From Poronia punctata (lineage: Eukaryota; Ascomycota; Sordariomycetes; Xylariales; Xylariaceae), in contig MU401495.1 in the NCBI GenBank assembly GCA_022579005.1, positions 50,816 through 114,815 on the forward strand: a DNA stretch of 64,000 nucleotides, in the 5' to 3' direction. The notes under the pieces were generated by a model. The model did no database searches, was not told the origin of the DNA, and was given only the letters and a program-made list of their open reading frames with translations. The position numbers and the translations under genes were made by a program. Shown here piece after piece: positions 48,600-59,044 of this stretch. Numbering within the stretch: position 1 is the stretch's first letter; each line of letters begins with the position of its first letter.

Positions 48600-50225
48600 T
48601 CAATTCCACCAGAAACTGACACTAAAGCTCACACTCAGACCCCTTACGTAATGCCACCAACCAACGGGTATATACAACACATCACCAGGCTCGAGGATAC
48701 AATCGACAAAGGGTATATCCTTGAACGCATCAGCATTTACTACTTCCTCCTCTTCCTCTTCCTCTTCCTCTTCCTCTTCCTCTTCCTCTTCCTTCTCCTT
48801 TTCATCCCAACCCTCCAAGACGCCAACATCGAAAAGACTCGTATTAGCCATCTCAACCCCATTCTCCGTCCCCCTCGCCGCGAGCCGCGACGTCTCGAGA
48901 GGCGAATACAGACGCACGTACTTGCGTCCCACGACCTGTGCCAGGATATTATGGTACGGATCGTGATGTAGAGGGGAAATAGTCCCCGCGGGACCGAACC
49001 AAGCGTTGAGAAGCGGCTCGTCTAGTTCTAGTTCTTCCGTTTGGTTGTTGTTACGTGGAGGCGCAGTGTAGCAGTAATCCGGGATAAGGATATCGTTACG
49101 TAAACTAGGGAGTTGTGTGAAGAGTTGATGTTGTGCTAGATAGGCTATTGTTGTTGTTGTTGTTTTCTTAGACTCGTGGTGGTGGTTGTCCGTGATGATG
49201 TATTCGCGAAGAAAGTCGCCAAAGGGCACGAGTTTCTGGCCCCATCCCTCGTCGACATAACTCCTTCCTATCTCTACCGGTACCAGACGTCGACCGTCAA
49301 AGGTTCGGGATAGGAGGTATGACGGCCGGTTCCACGCACGGGTGCTCAGGGCTGGCCAGTCGGACAGTGTGTTTCGGATTATGAGGGGCTGTGGTGGACC
49401 TCGGTCCATGTGGTTTTGGAATTCTTCTATAGATAAGGGCGTGGTGATGGTTCTAACGGGGTGAGTGATTGGGGGTGTGAATGGTTCTTCTGTTGAAAAG
49501 GTCTCGGTACTACCCGCGTCGTCTGCTGCTAATTTTATTCTTTTCGCCGGATGATGATCGTCCACCACACCCCGAGGTTTGTGTTTGTGGTTTTCTTCTA
49601 CCCATAGAATATGAAGCAATGCCAAAGCCTTATCAACCCACCTTCTCCCTCTCCTTTCCCCCGCCGCGCCCGCCAGGATGAGAGTGAGGTCCAGCGTCTT
49701 CACGAGCTCGTCTATAGGCATCTTCTCATCATGGACATCTTGCCCAGTCGCAGTGCAAGGAACGTACGGGCCCGACTTCCAAACCAAGAGACAGAACTTC
49801 AAGATCCTGGCATCGGTGTATAATTGTCTCCAGCACACCGGGAGATCCTTGAACACGAATGCATAGAATTTCGAGTAAGCAATCGATGCGATGTCCTCTA
49901 AACGTCTAAGTGCCAAGTCGTAATTCAGACTCCTCCGCGGTGGGTTTTGGGTTTGGTTTTGGGTTTGGTTTTGGGTTTGGTTTTGAGTTTCCGTGTTCGG
50001 ATATCCGGCTTCATCCCTTGGCCGGTGGCATAAATCAGATACTACGTTTGCTTGCCGTGAGAGTAATTCCAAAAGTGCCGGGCCACAGCCCGCAAGGGAA
50101 GAAGTGGTGGCCGGGAGTCCGTCATAGTTCTTGGCGGCGAGCGTAGAGATGCATTCTGTATGGATGTCCGATGCGGCTTCTAGGCAGTGTTTGATGAGGT
50201 TCTCCTTGTTGTCGTTTGTTGACAT
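48600..50225 (-). CDS. JmjC-domain oxygenase, JMJD5/KDM8-like
   Basis: Predicted Fe(II)/2-oxoglutarate-dependent oxygenase of the cupin-8/JmjC class; animal JMJD5 acts mainly as a protein hydroxylase. Single exon, 541 residues. The N-terminal 240 residues are helical and variable. The catalytic JmjC domain covers about 265-541. The HxD iron ligands are His420 and Asp422 ([20 protein letters not shown]) and the distal histidine is His525 in [20 protein letters not shown], close to the JMJD5 C-terminus. Two low-complexity runs stand out: an NQTQ repeat near 80-95 from a 12-bp tandem unit, and a run of about 18 Glu near 477-494 inside the JmjC fold between the metal ligands. The histone or ribosomal substrate cannot be read from sequence. 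The gene is head-to-head with cdc45. Confidence 0.88.
   Translation of the reverse strand: MSTNDNKENLIKHCLEAASDIHTECISTLAAKNYDGLPATTSSLAGCGPALLELLSRQANVVSDLCHRPRDEAGYPNTETQNQTQNQTQNQTQNPPRRSLNYDLALRRLEDIASIAYSKFYAFVFKDLPVCWRQLYTDARILKFCLLVWKSGPYVPCTATGQDVHDEKMPIDELVKTLDLTLILAGAAGERRGRRWVDKALALLHILWVEENHKHKPRGVVDDHHPAKRIKLAADDAGSTETFSTEEPFTPPITHPVRTITTPLSIEEFQNHMDRGPPQPLIIRNTLSDWPALSTRAWNRPSYLLSRTFDGRRLVPVEIGRSYVDEGWGQKLVPFGDFLREYIITDNHHHESKKTTTTTIAYLAQHQLFTQLPSLRNDILIPDYCYTAPPRNNNQTEELELDEPLLNAWFGPAGTISPLHHDPYHNILAQVVGRKYVRLYSPLETSRLAARGTENGVEMANTSLFDVGVLEGWDEKEKEEEEEEEEEEEEEEEEVVNADAFKDIPFVDCILEPGDVLYIPVGWWHYVRGLSVSFSVSFWWN
48743..48799. repeat. CTTCCT/CTC tandem tract encoding poly-Glu
   Basis: A pyrimidine-rich tandem tract on the plus strand, read on the minus strand as GAG/GAA codons of the JmjC gene. 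It should be prone to slippage in steps of three or six. Confidence 0.9.
49942..49990. repeat. 12-bp tandem repeat (TTTTGGGTTTGG unit) in the JmjC gene
   Basis: Three to four near-identical 12-bp units encode the repeating Gln-Asn-Gln-Thr segment on the minus strand. Confidence 0.9.
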
Positions 50226-51052
50226 TGAGACTTTTACTATGCCTATTGTGTACTTAGTAATAATGCGTGTAGGTAGGTGTGATGTTTACTTTTAGGTGGT
50301 TATTGTCGGCTTCATTGGTTTAGCAAGTATTTCATGACGGGTTACCTGCATAGGTACACTTGGCACGATGCCGGGCAGCCGGGTTTCCACTCACTTTCTA
50401 ATGAAGCTTAAAAAATCCTACCTTTTTGATAATATCTAGTACTTAAGTGGTAGATTTACAAAATGAAAACGTACCTCGACTCTTGGAGTTTATTGACTCT
50501 CTTGTTTCGATTTCTTAATAATACATCGACGATATGCAGATGTCGAGTTTGGTGTTTTGCAGCACCGAGGTTTATTCAGTGGGCCGTAATGGGCTGACAC
50601 GGTGGCACGCACGGTGGGGTGTTCTTTTATCATGCGGACTGTCCCGCACAGTGTTAATTGAAACCATCATTTTCCCCCTTCTCAATGTACCACGTCGCGT
50701 GTTTAGGCGCGTCTTCATAAACACTTACACGAGTCCCCACAATGTACTTCTCATCTCCCAACTTCTTCCCTGCCCGTAGGTATTACACCATATATCAATG
50801 AATAAGCCGAACAACTGTATCGTTGAGGTCATTCCTAGTTGGCCTTTTTTAAAAACACATTGCTTCTATACATACACGTACCAAATTCCTTGAAAGTATA
50901 TTTCTAGCTGGACCAGACACCTCCTTTGTTATCGGCTATTCGACTTATTCCTCGCTCCGAAAGTATATACCAATTAAGAAAATTGGTGCGATACGCTGCC
51001 TCATGAAACCGCCGTAGAAATTATCGAATGCGAGCTCGGATACCTCTACATT
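50226..51052. promoter_or_regulatory. Divergent upstream region (JmjC gene / cdc45)
   Basis: 827 bp between divergent start codons. I see no MCB-type ACGCGT word close to cdc45 and claim no factor sites. Confidence 0.45.
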
Positions 51053-53750
51053 ATGTATCTGCCCCGCGAACTTATATCTAAACTCTACACTCATCTACAG
51101 AATACCCGACATCCCCTGTCGCCTCCGGTCCTCGTCCTCGCCGCCCTCGAACCCGATTCCCTCTGCGCTTGTCGAATTCTGACGAGACTCCTGAAACATG
51201 ATTACATCCCACACAAGGTCCATCCCGTTGCCGGATATGGCGATCTCGAACGGGCCGGTAGGGAGCTGGTGGCTCCCATGATGGAGACACGCGGTGGAAG
51301 CGGAGGTGTGGTCATATGCCTCGGTGTAGGGGGCATGGTCGACATGGGCACGATACTAGGTCTCGAGGTCGAGGGCGAGGAGTCGAGCTTCAATGGAGTG
51401 GAAGTCTGGTTAATTGACTCCCATCGGCCGTGGAATCTGGGTAACGTCTTTGGCGGATTTCCTCTCGAACCTGTCGCCGAGGTCGGTGCAAGCTACCAAT
51501 CGCGCGCCCCGCCAGGTATCACATCGGGCCGTATAGAACGCGCCTATCAACCGGGAAAAGGAGGCATCATTGTCTTCGATGACGGTGATGTAGTAGAGGG
51601 GCTCGAAGCTGAACGTGATGCTTACCTGACTCTGGTTGACATGCCCGACGTGGAAGATGACGGCGAACCGTATGACGACGGTAGCTCCTCCGAGAGCGAG
51701 GATGAGCCAGAGGAAAGAAACGAAGCCCGACCAGGCCAGAAGCGGAAATCTTGGTCTGATCGTGACGAGGATACCAGTGACGACGATGACGATCGGCCTC
51801 GGCAAAGGAGGCGAAGTAACTCTGTAACACCTCCCAACGTCATGTTCTTGTGTTCGGAGACACTAACAAGCGGCTTAGTCAACACCGATTCCCGATTCTC
51901 CCCGTCGTCCGGCACAAAGAGGTCTGCTCTCATTGCAAGACTCAGCCATACCCTCCAGTAACCCCGGAGATGCACCATCCGCGGCCCAACTGCCCAAAGC
52001 ACCCTCCGCTCGTACGTTGAGGAGGCGACTTATTCGGATGAGGCGGGAGAACGAGAGCATTCTTCGTAAATATTATAGAATGGGTACATCATATTCAGAG
52101 CCCATCTCCGCGATGGTATACTCCCTAGCATCAGAACTGGGCAGGGAAGATAATGATCTTTTGTGGTTAACGATCGTGGGCGTCACTTCTATGGAGTTAT
52201 ATGGTCGCTCATCGGCAGGGCTCGCCGTTACAGTTCGCAACTCTGATTCGAGGCCGACGAATGGTTGGATGGGCGTTCGAGGAGCGCGAATACGACAGCT
52301 TCTACGAGACGAAGTTCGGCGTCTGAATCCACCAGATCTAGGATCCAAAGATAGGATCTCGGGTACAGAGGGGGCAGGCGTCATTCCAACAACAGCCCGA
52401 AGCCCGGAAGATACGAGCATACGACTCTCGCCCGAACCCAAATTCCTGCTCATCAGACACTGGAGTCTCTACGACAGCATGCTTCACTCCCCCTATCTTT
52501 TCTCGCGCCTGCGGATCTGGAGCGACAGTGGCCTAAAGCGCCTTCACAAGCTGTTGGCGAAAATGGGCGTGAGTCTGGTGCAATGCAAGCAAAACTACAC
52601 ACATATGGATATGATGGTCAAAAGGGAGTTGCGCACCAAGCTTTTGAAATACGCTTCCTTATACAACTTGGACGATATGGTTCCTGCTGCCGAGACGGAC
52701 GGCAGGGACCGGGGAGGGGCTAAAGATGGCTGGGGCTTTGTCCGAAGTTGGGGTTGGCGGGCGACACTCAGCGCGCAAGACGTCGGAGTAGTAATTGGCG
52801 CCTTGTTAGAAGTTGGTCGGCATAGCACTGTAGTTGACGAGGATGGCCGGATACGTGCGAGCCATGTTCAAGATGCCGAAGATGACGGCGGTGCTGCCGA
52901 AGCCCAGGAGTGGGTCAGCCGGTTCTGGGAAGCCTACGATGCGCTGGAGGAGTAAGTTCTTCGATTACATGGTTCGGTCGAGAAGCTAACACGATGCAGC
53001 ATCGACGCTCTTAAAGCGGGTCTACCCACGGCGCAGATCCTTCACCGAGCCATCTTCCGGACGGGCACTTCACTTATCGGCAAGCGACAAATCAAACACC
53101 TGCACGCTTTCCGCATGTGTGTCATCAAGGACGGGCCGGATGTCCCTCTCTTCACCCACCCGTCAGCCTTGACGAAACTGGCTTTATGGATTGGTGAGGC
53201 CCTTGCAGAGCAGGAAAAAGATGCGACGGGAAAGCTTGGTCATGGCGGGCGAGGAACACCTCTCGTCGTAGCAAGTCTGAATGAGAAACGCGGCGTCTAC
53301 GTAGTGGTGGGAACTGGAGGCGGTGGTGGCCCAGATCTTGCCTTCCTAGACCGCGAAAGCGCAAAGCAGAAGAAGGCAGCGAAAGCGGCCAAGGCCAAGG
53401 AACGAGAACTGCGGCGCAAGAACAAAGAGAAGATACGAGAAGAGAAACGGGCTGCTCGAGTCGCGGCTGGTGACGACGAAGATGACGGCGACGGCGACGA
53501 CGACGACGACGATACAGAATCAGAGGCCAGTGATGGCTCGGATTCGGATTCAGACGACGAAGACGAAGAAGACGAGCGAAAAGGCCGCGGCTACGGCCTG
53601 AACAAGTTTGGCAGCGCGTTCCAGGACGTGGTCAACGAAACGAATGCTCGCGTAAGGATCGATAGCTTTGAGCATTGCGTGGTGGAGGTGAAAAAGGAGG
53701 ACCTAGGTGGGTTTCTAGAGAGTCTCAGCATGAAAGCTGTAGTAGGGTAA
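51053..53750 (+). CDS. cdc45: DNA replication initiation factor Cdc45
   Basis: Part of the CMG helicase (Cdc45-Mcm2-7-GINS) at replication forks. Exons 51053-51823, 51879-52951 and 53000-53750; introns of 55 and 48 nt with CTAAC branch words. Predicted 864 residues. The N-terminal DHH-like part begins MYLPRELISKLYTHLQ and includes VEVWLIDSHRPWNLGNVFG, a Cdc45 hallmark. An acidic linker (residues about 195-250, many Asp/Glu/Ser) lies where the family has its variable insert. Exon 2 carries RRRLIRMRRENESILRKYYR-type sequence and SLYDSMLHSPYLFSRL. Exon 3 contains a second basic then acidic low-complexity block (KERELRRKNKEKIREEKR, then a long Asp/Glu/Ser run) before the conserved end NKFGSAFQDVVNETNARVRI. 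Acidic loops are normal in Cdc45; the C-terminal one is large. Confidence 0.95.
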
Positions 53751-56071
53751 GCAAAGCATTTCAGGAGACGGAGTGCAACGGCTTTTCGGCTTTCTTTCCA
53801 TTTTGCTATCTGGCTGTTGGGCGATCATTGGCGCATTGGCGAGCATGACGGACATTTTCATTTACTGGCATCATCAAGCGCATAGAAATACATGTTCCCT
53901 TCCCCAAGCAACCCCTTGCCCATATTACATACCCTCATAGCCAAACCCCGACAGAGATAATCGATAATCGATTAAAACATATTTCGGTGTCGAGTGTTAT
54001 TTCTACTGAATCTGGATACTCCTACTAGAGTTTCCTATATTGCAGACAAAGCTTGTAAGTTGTAGTATCCCCTGTCAGCCTCGTAAGTTAGTCTCTTGAA
54101 AGAGGCGCAGCACGGAAGACCGAAGAACGAGTCAATAATGCTAACAGGGGACACCATGTTCGAGCTGGACATCGAGACGAGGCGGCCAAGGTATACTCGT
54201 ACAATACTTTTGTGTTGGGACCTCTGGGAACAAAGACGACCCCGGATACCGAGGCCTAGACAGACCTAAACTTAAACCTAGATAGACCCTACCCTGTTCT
54301 TCTCCTCGGCCCCCAAAATCCATTTCAACCATGCCTGCATTTATAAGCAAGGAATAATAACACAGGTACTCGTAGACGAATCGAATCGCATTACCTATTT
54401 TCGGTACCTATACTTTACTACTTCAAGTCGTTTTGGCACTGGATTGCGTATGTATACAAAAACTAGGATGTACCTAGATACTTTGCTATGAGTTGGGTAC
54501 CTAGATGAACGGTTTTTATATGCATGCAAGATCCCATCACATTCCCAGCTTTCGAACTTTCGGGCTTCTGTAAACGATCCGCCTCCAACCGAAATACGTA
54601 CTTACCTACCTACTTATTGTTATTTCGCCGCGTCCGTAGATGGCGACTGAAAACGTTCCGTATTCCTTGCATCGTGAGGCAAGTCGTTAGGGAGGCCCCT
54701 GCCACCTTGGAAATGGAAGTAAAATCAAGTTAGGTTTAGTAATGAAGGTTGAAAGAAAGAAATGCCGTGACCATTGCCAAGAATCAATAATTCTCCTTCG
54801 GATAGAACCTAGACTAGTAACAAGATAACCACCCGGCGGTATAAGAGGAAATCATCAAGAAAATAAACTTTCCATGGCTACTAGGGTCCTAGGTTAGTAG
54901 AAATATATCAAGAAGAAGAAGAAGCAACACCTTTACCTAGTATTACTCGTAGGACTCGTAATAAATAAAATATCATGAGAAGGTGGCATACAAAGTTTCC
55001 CGCTCCCTATTCCCTGCTAAAAAAGACCATCTTCCGGATGAAGAAAGTTGCCCTGAAGCTTGCCCCTCCTACTAGGTAGTCCAACTTCCGAGTACCTAGT
55101 GTGACGCATGCAAAAACCCCGAAACAAGAAGGTAGGTAAGTAGTTAGTAATATATTTCAACCTACCTACCTGCCTACATAATTTGCACATATATCTAAGG
55201 TCAACCTAGTGATTGTCCTGTTATGTAGGTACCTAGGGTTACGTAGAAAGCCCTGACCCCTTTGGAAGTAGTAGCAAAGCAACTGGACCGATGCGGCTCT
55301 GTTATTCTTCCAGCGGACAAATCTGTTACCGTGACTGTTGCGATAACCCCACCTTCTTACTTTTTGCGAGGGAATAAGGAGGTACCTACTACCTACCAGA
55401 TAAGGGTACCTACAAATACATACCTAACGTACACACCAGAGATGTACATTGAGATCGTGCCTGCTGATATATCTCATACTCGGCGTACTTTACAGATAAT
55501 ACGTGCTTACGAGTACACGTATATACACACAAGTTATTAAGGGCAATCTACCAGCGTTAGATATTAATAGGTTTTCGCGGGGTATGGTTGGAAATGGACC
55601 ACAAGCAAAAGAACCTTGTCACCAGTGTAGGTACTTAAACTTTGTATACGCGGCCGAAGTGAACTTTAGGTGGGCAAGTACCGGTACATATCTGGCTGAG
55701 GGACTGTCGCGCGCAATTCATCCCACTCAATCATTCCAGGTGACATTCTACCGACCTTGACCATACAAAGCAAATAGACTCAACTTGCTCGCTCCGTCAC
55801 TCTCTTATTACCTACTTAACTTCATTCCACTACTATCCGTCCGGCGACATTCCTATCTTCTTCCCACTTGCACAACTAATAGACGACCGACCTCTATATA
55901 CTACCCTCGTACCAACCACAATATCTCAATAAAGGTATCTCCTTATTAATATCTTACCTACGCTTCTGTCATAGACCCTGTTTCGCCTGCTCGTCCGTCG
56001 AGAATCCCCGGACGTCTTTCTCCGCCTTCTATTCCCACCTGTTCCTCGACGCCGACGTAGAAGAGTGAAAC
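53751..56071. other. Long intergenic region between cdc45 and frq1
   Basis: 2.3 kb with dense TACCTA/TAGGTA words (54600-54620, 54900-55240, 55380-55420) and ACTCGTA words (54195, 54365, 54945-54958). The pyrimidine-rich stretch from about 55850 to 56060 looks like the frq1 promoter and leader. No supported gene. Confidence 0.5.
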
Positions 56072-57195
56072 ATGGGCAAGTCGTAAGTCCACCGCGCTCT
56101 TTATTCCCCGCCATTACGCATTGGTTCAGTCTCTCTCGCAATGAGGGATCCTGCATTTGCGATAAAACCCCACCTGCCTACGACTACTGTCTTGATAATC
56201 TCGGTAGCCCGCCAAGAAGAGAATTGGACTTGAATGACGTTGTCGCTCTCGTTACCTACATCATTCACCTCAAGGTGAACTTCCGCCCAATGTTCTGCGC
56301 TTACCATTCCGCTCTGTCAGTCAATCCAAGCTCTCCCAAGAGCAACTTGCCGAACTCCAAAAGTCCACCCACTTTGACAAGAAGGAACTGCAACAGTGGT
56401 ATAAGGGTACGTTTTTTTTTGAGCCGAACCCTCCAATACTGGAACTCCTCTACTGCGGGATCACATGCGACGACCCCCTGAACCGACTAGATCATATTCG
56501 CCCGCTCCGCACCGTCATCTGTCGCGACATGTGTTACGAAAGCGAGCTTACCAAGTGACTTTTTTCATTTCACAGGTTTTTTGAAGGACTGCCCGACGGG
56601 CATGCTCACAAAGTCGGAATTCCAAAAGATATACCGGCAATTCTTCCCTTTCGGCGACCCTTCCTCATTCGCCGAATATGTCTTCAACGTCTTTGATGCC
56701 GACAAGTCGGGGTCAATCGACTTCAAAGAGTTCATCTGTGCCTTGAGCGTTACTAGCCGCGGCCAGATGGAGGACAAACTTGACTGGGCCTTTCAATTAT
56801 ATGACATCGACGGCGATGGTAAAATCAGTTACGACGAGATGTTGAAGATTGTAGAGGCAATATACAAGATGGTATCTAGCCCCATCTCCTTGTGTCCTTC
56901 TACGTCGTTCCTCGACGCAATTTCCCGCTACTAGTTGTGGCTGTGGATTGCCGTCCTCGATGTTGCCATGTCACGCGACCAGGCCAACATGCTAACCCGT
57001 CTCCTTAACGAGTAGGTCGGTTCGATGGTAAAGTTACCCGAAGACGAAGATACCCCCGAGAAGCGAGTCAAGAAGATTTTCCGCATGATGGACAAGGACG
57101 AGAACGGTAGTTTGGATATGAAGGAATTCAGAGAAGGAAGCAAACAGGACGAGACGATCGTTTCAGCCCTATCATTGTACGATGGCCTGGTGTAG
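56072..57195 (+). CDS. frq1: Neuronal calcium sensor 1 / frequenin (Frq1)
   Basis: N-myristoylated EF-hand calcium sensor; in yeast it activates the phosphatidylinositol 4-kinase Pik1 at the Golgi. Exons 56072-56082 (11 nt), 56321-56406, 56576-56871, 57016-57195; introns of 238, 169 and 144 nt, all GT-AG. Exactly 190 residues, the family length. The start MGKSQSKLS gives the myristoylation signal (Gly2). EF1 is degenerate (CPTGM near 38-42), as in all NCS-1. EF2 is Asp73-Glu84, EF3 Asp109-Glu120, EF4 Asp157-Glu168, all with the usual ligands. The C-terminus ends ALSLYDGLV. The introns are longer than elsewhere in the window and the first exon holds under four codons, so automated calls could easily start at the wrong place. 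Confidence 0.96.
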
Positions 57196-57701
57196 CGGCC
57201 GCCGCTGTCTACGAGCATCTCTACGGAGGGGGCAGCGATGAACGAAACTTGATTACCGGGATGAGAAGCCCGAGCGATGAAGGGACTTGCTAGGATAAGC
57301 AGGACGGACCGGACTTAGCAATGCACAGATGAGGGTTTGGCCCCTGTTATCCACGGGGAGTCCCGGTTTGAGGAGATTCAAGGTCCGGTAGCGGACGGAC
57401 GGACAGGCAGACAGACAGATGGATGGACCGGGCTCCCCTTTCCTATACCGATTTCTACATCCTTCTCTTTCATATCTTGCCTTTTTTGGGCGGGCGTTCT
57501 TGTATGTTGAGGAGAAGGGGCGAAAGGTCGGATTTTTAGGGCTTATCATTGTCACCGCTTAAAGTGTACCTTGTCTGTCTCCTGCACAGCGAAACTGTAG
57601 GTAGTTGTCTAGTAAATAGACTTAAGACACGACTTATTTGCTAGAGGCAATATATAACTCGCCGAGTAGAAAAGAAGAAGAAGAAAAACACCTGAAAGTT
57701 G

Positions 57702-57729
57702 ACCAACCAACCAACCAACCAACCAACCA
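57702..57729. repeat. (AACC)n microsatellite
   Basis: About seven tetranucleotide units. It is not the TTAGGG telomere type. Confidence 0.9.
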
Positions 57730-57929
57730 CATCTCAACTACCGCCACTCTCTGGGTCATATGAAAATTGACAACCAAAAGCTGGATGATAGAATCGAGCA
57801 TCTCCTCCTACCGGAAGGACTGAATAACAAAAGACAAGAAAAAAAAAACAAGAAAAAAAAAACCAAGTAATTCTCACCTCTGCGCCGAGCTGCGCCTTGT
57901 CGCGTCGGCACACACAGCCTCCTTTTTTT

Positions 57930-57953
57930 ACCTACCTACCTACCTACCTACCT
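57930..57953. repeat. (CTAC)n microsatellite
   Basis: Six CTAC units; the reverse complement of the GTAG tract at 58319. Confidence 0.9.
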
Positions 57954-58109
57954 AGCCACCCTAACCTACCGACTTGGGAAACCCATCTCCTACGTCATTA
58001 GGTAGATGATATGAAAAGCAAACAAGGTTCTGGTAGGTTTATCTATGATGTAGGTAGCACGTACATACGCATAGGTTATAGGTTTACAATTGTGATACCA
58101 GTCCATGTG

Positions 58110-58132
58110 TTTGTTTTGTTTTGTTTTGTTTT
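58110..58132. repeat. (TTTTG)n microsatellite
   Basis: About four to five pentanucleotide units in the frq1/acyl-CoA synthetase intergenic region. Confidence 0.85.
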
Positions 58133-59044
58133 ACCTTACATTAGGTACTTTACCTACCTATCTACGAGGACAGTGGGTTAACGTTAGGTTACGAAGTACA
58201 TACCTACCTCTCATGATACTTGTATGCACAGCCACAATACCTACTACATACATACATACAAACCTATCTACATACGCTGACAACATATTTTCATTTCCAT
58301 GTTACCTACCTAGACTACGTAGGTAGGTAGGTAGGTGACGTAGGTTAGATATAGGTTGGAATTGAGGATGCATAGATGGATATAAAACTGGACATGGGAA
58401 GAATGGCGGAGTTTGAAAGAAAGAGAAATAAGATAAAAGCGCCGTACTCGACACCCAGCAAAATAAATACATTTTGTCAACATTTGCAGACAGTTACGAG
58501 TAAAAGCCCCCTGGTACTTAGGCAAAGTAGCTGATTTAGTACGATATAACCAGGAAGTGCTAGGCTGGCCTATTCTACGACGGCGGCAAGAACCATAAAC
58601 TCTAAAAGAAGCCACAACAGATTTCCACGCGACTATCGAGATTTACTCCACGCCATGGTTTCATATGATGGGTCCACGCGGGTATAACCGCACACCAAAA
58701 TTAACTTGACAGACTACATGAAAAAGGGGCGTGGTGGGTTCAGGGGTAGACATGTATTAATAAGAAGTCCTAGAATTACAGGAAACAGGAAACAGAAAAC
58801 TGCCCAAAAAGCCGGCAATTAATGAATAAACGTTCAGCCTGGCTACAGTCTAGGGTCGCTCCTCATTCCATCGTGTCTCTTCATCTTCATTGCACACTGA
58901 AGCCGAGTTATGACCGACTCCAAAAGCCGCCATCAAAAGGTCCAGAACCGAAAATCGTCCCCATACCACACTCAGCCAATCCATATACAAGGCTAGAGCT
59001 GTCACTTGGGGAGGGGGAGGGGGGTTCCAACTTGAAGTCTGTAC

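Larger units (their letters stand above)
57196..59044. other. Convergent intergenic region rich in simple repeats
   Basis: 1.85 kb between frq1 and the acyl-CoA synthetase stop codon. It holds (AACC)n at 57702-57729, (CTAC)n at 57930-57953, a TTTTG run at 58110-58132, CATA repeats near 58247-58260 and GTAGGTAGG repeats near 58319-58335. The CTACC block at about 58304-58312 and the facing GTAGG block could pair as a hairpin. No gene is seen. Confidence 0.6.

Noticed and set aside
57702..57729. AACC repeat as telomere-like DNA
   Set aside because: Unit is AACC, not CCCTAA; a simple microsatellite between two housekeeping genes.
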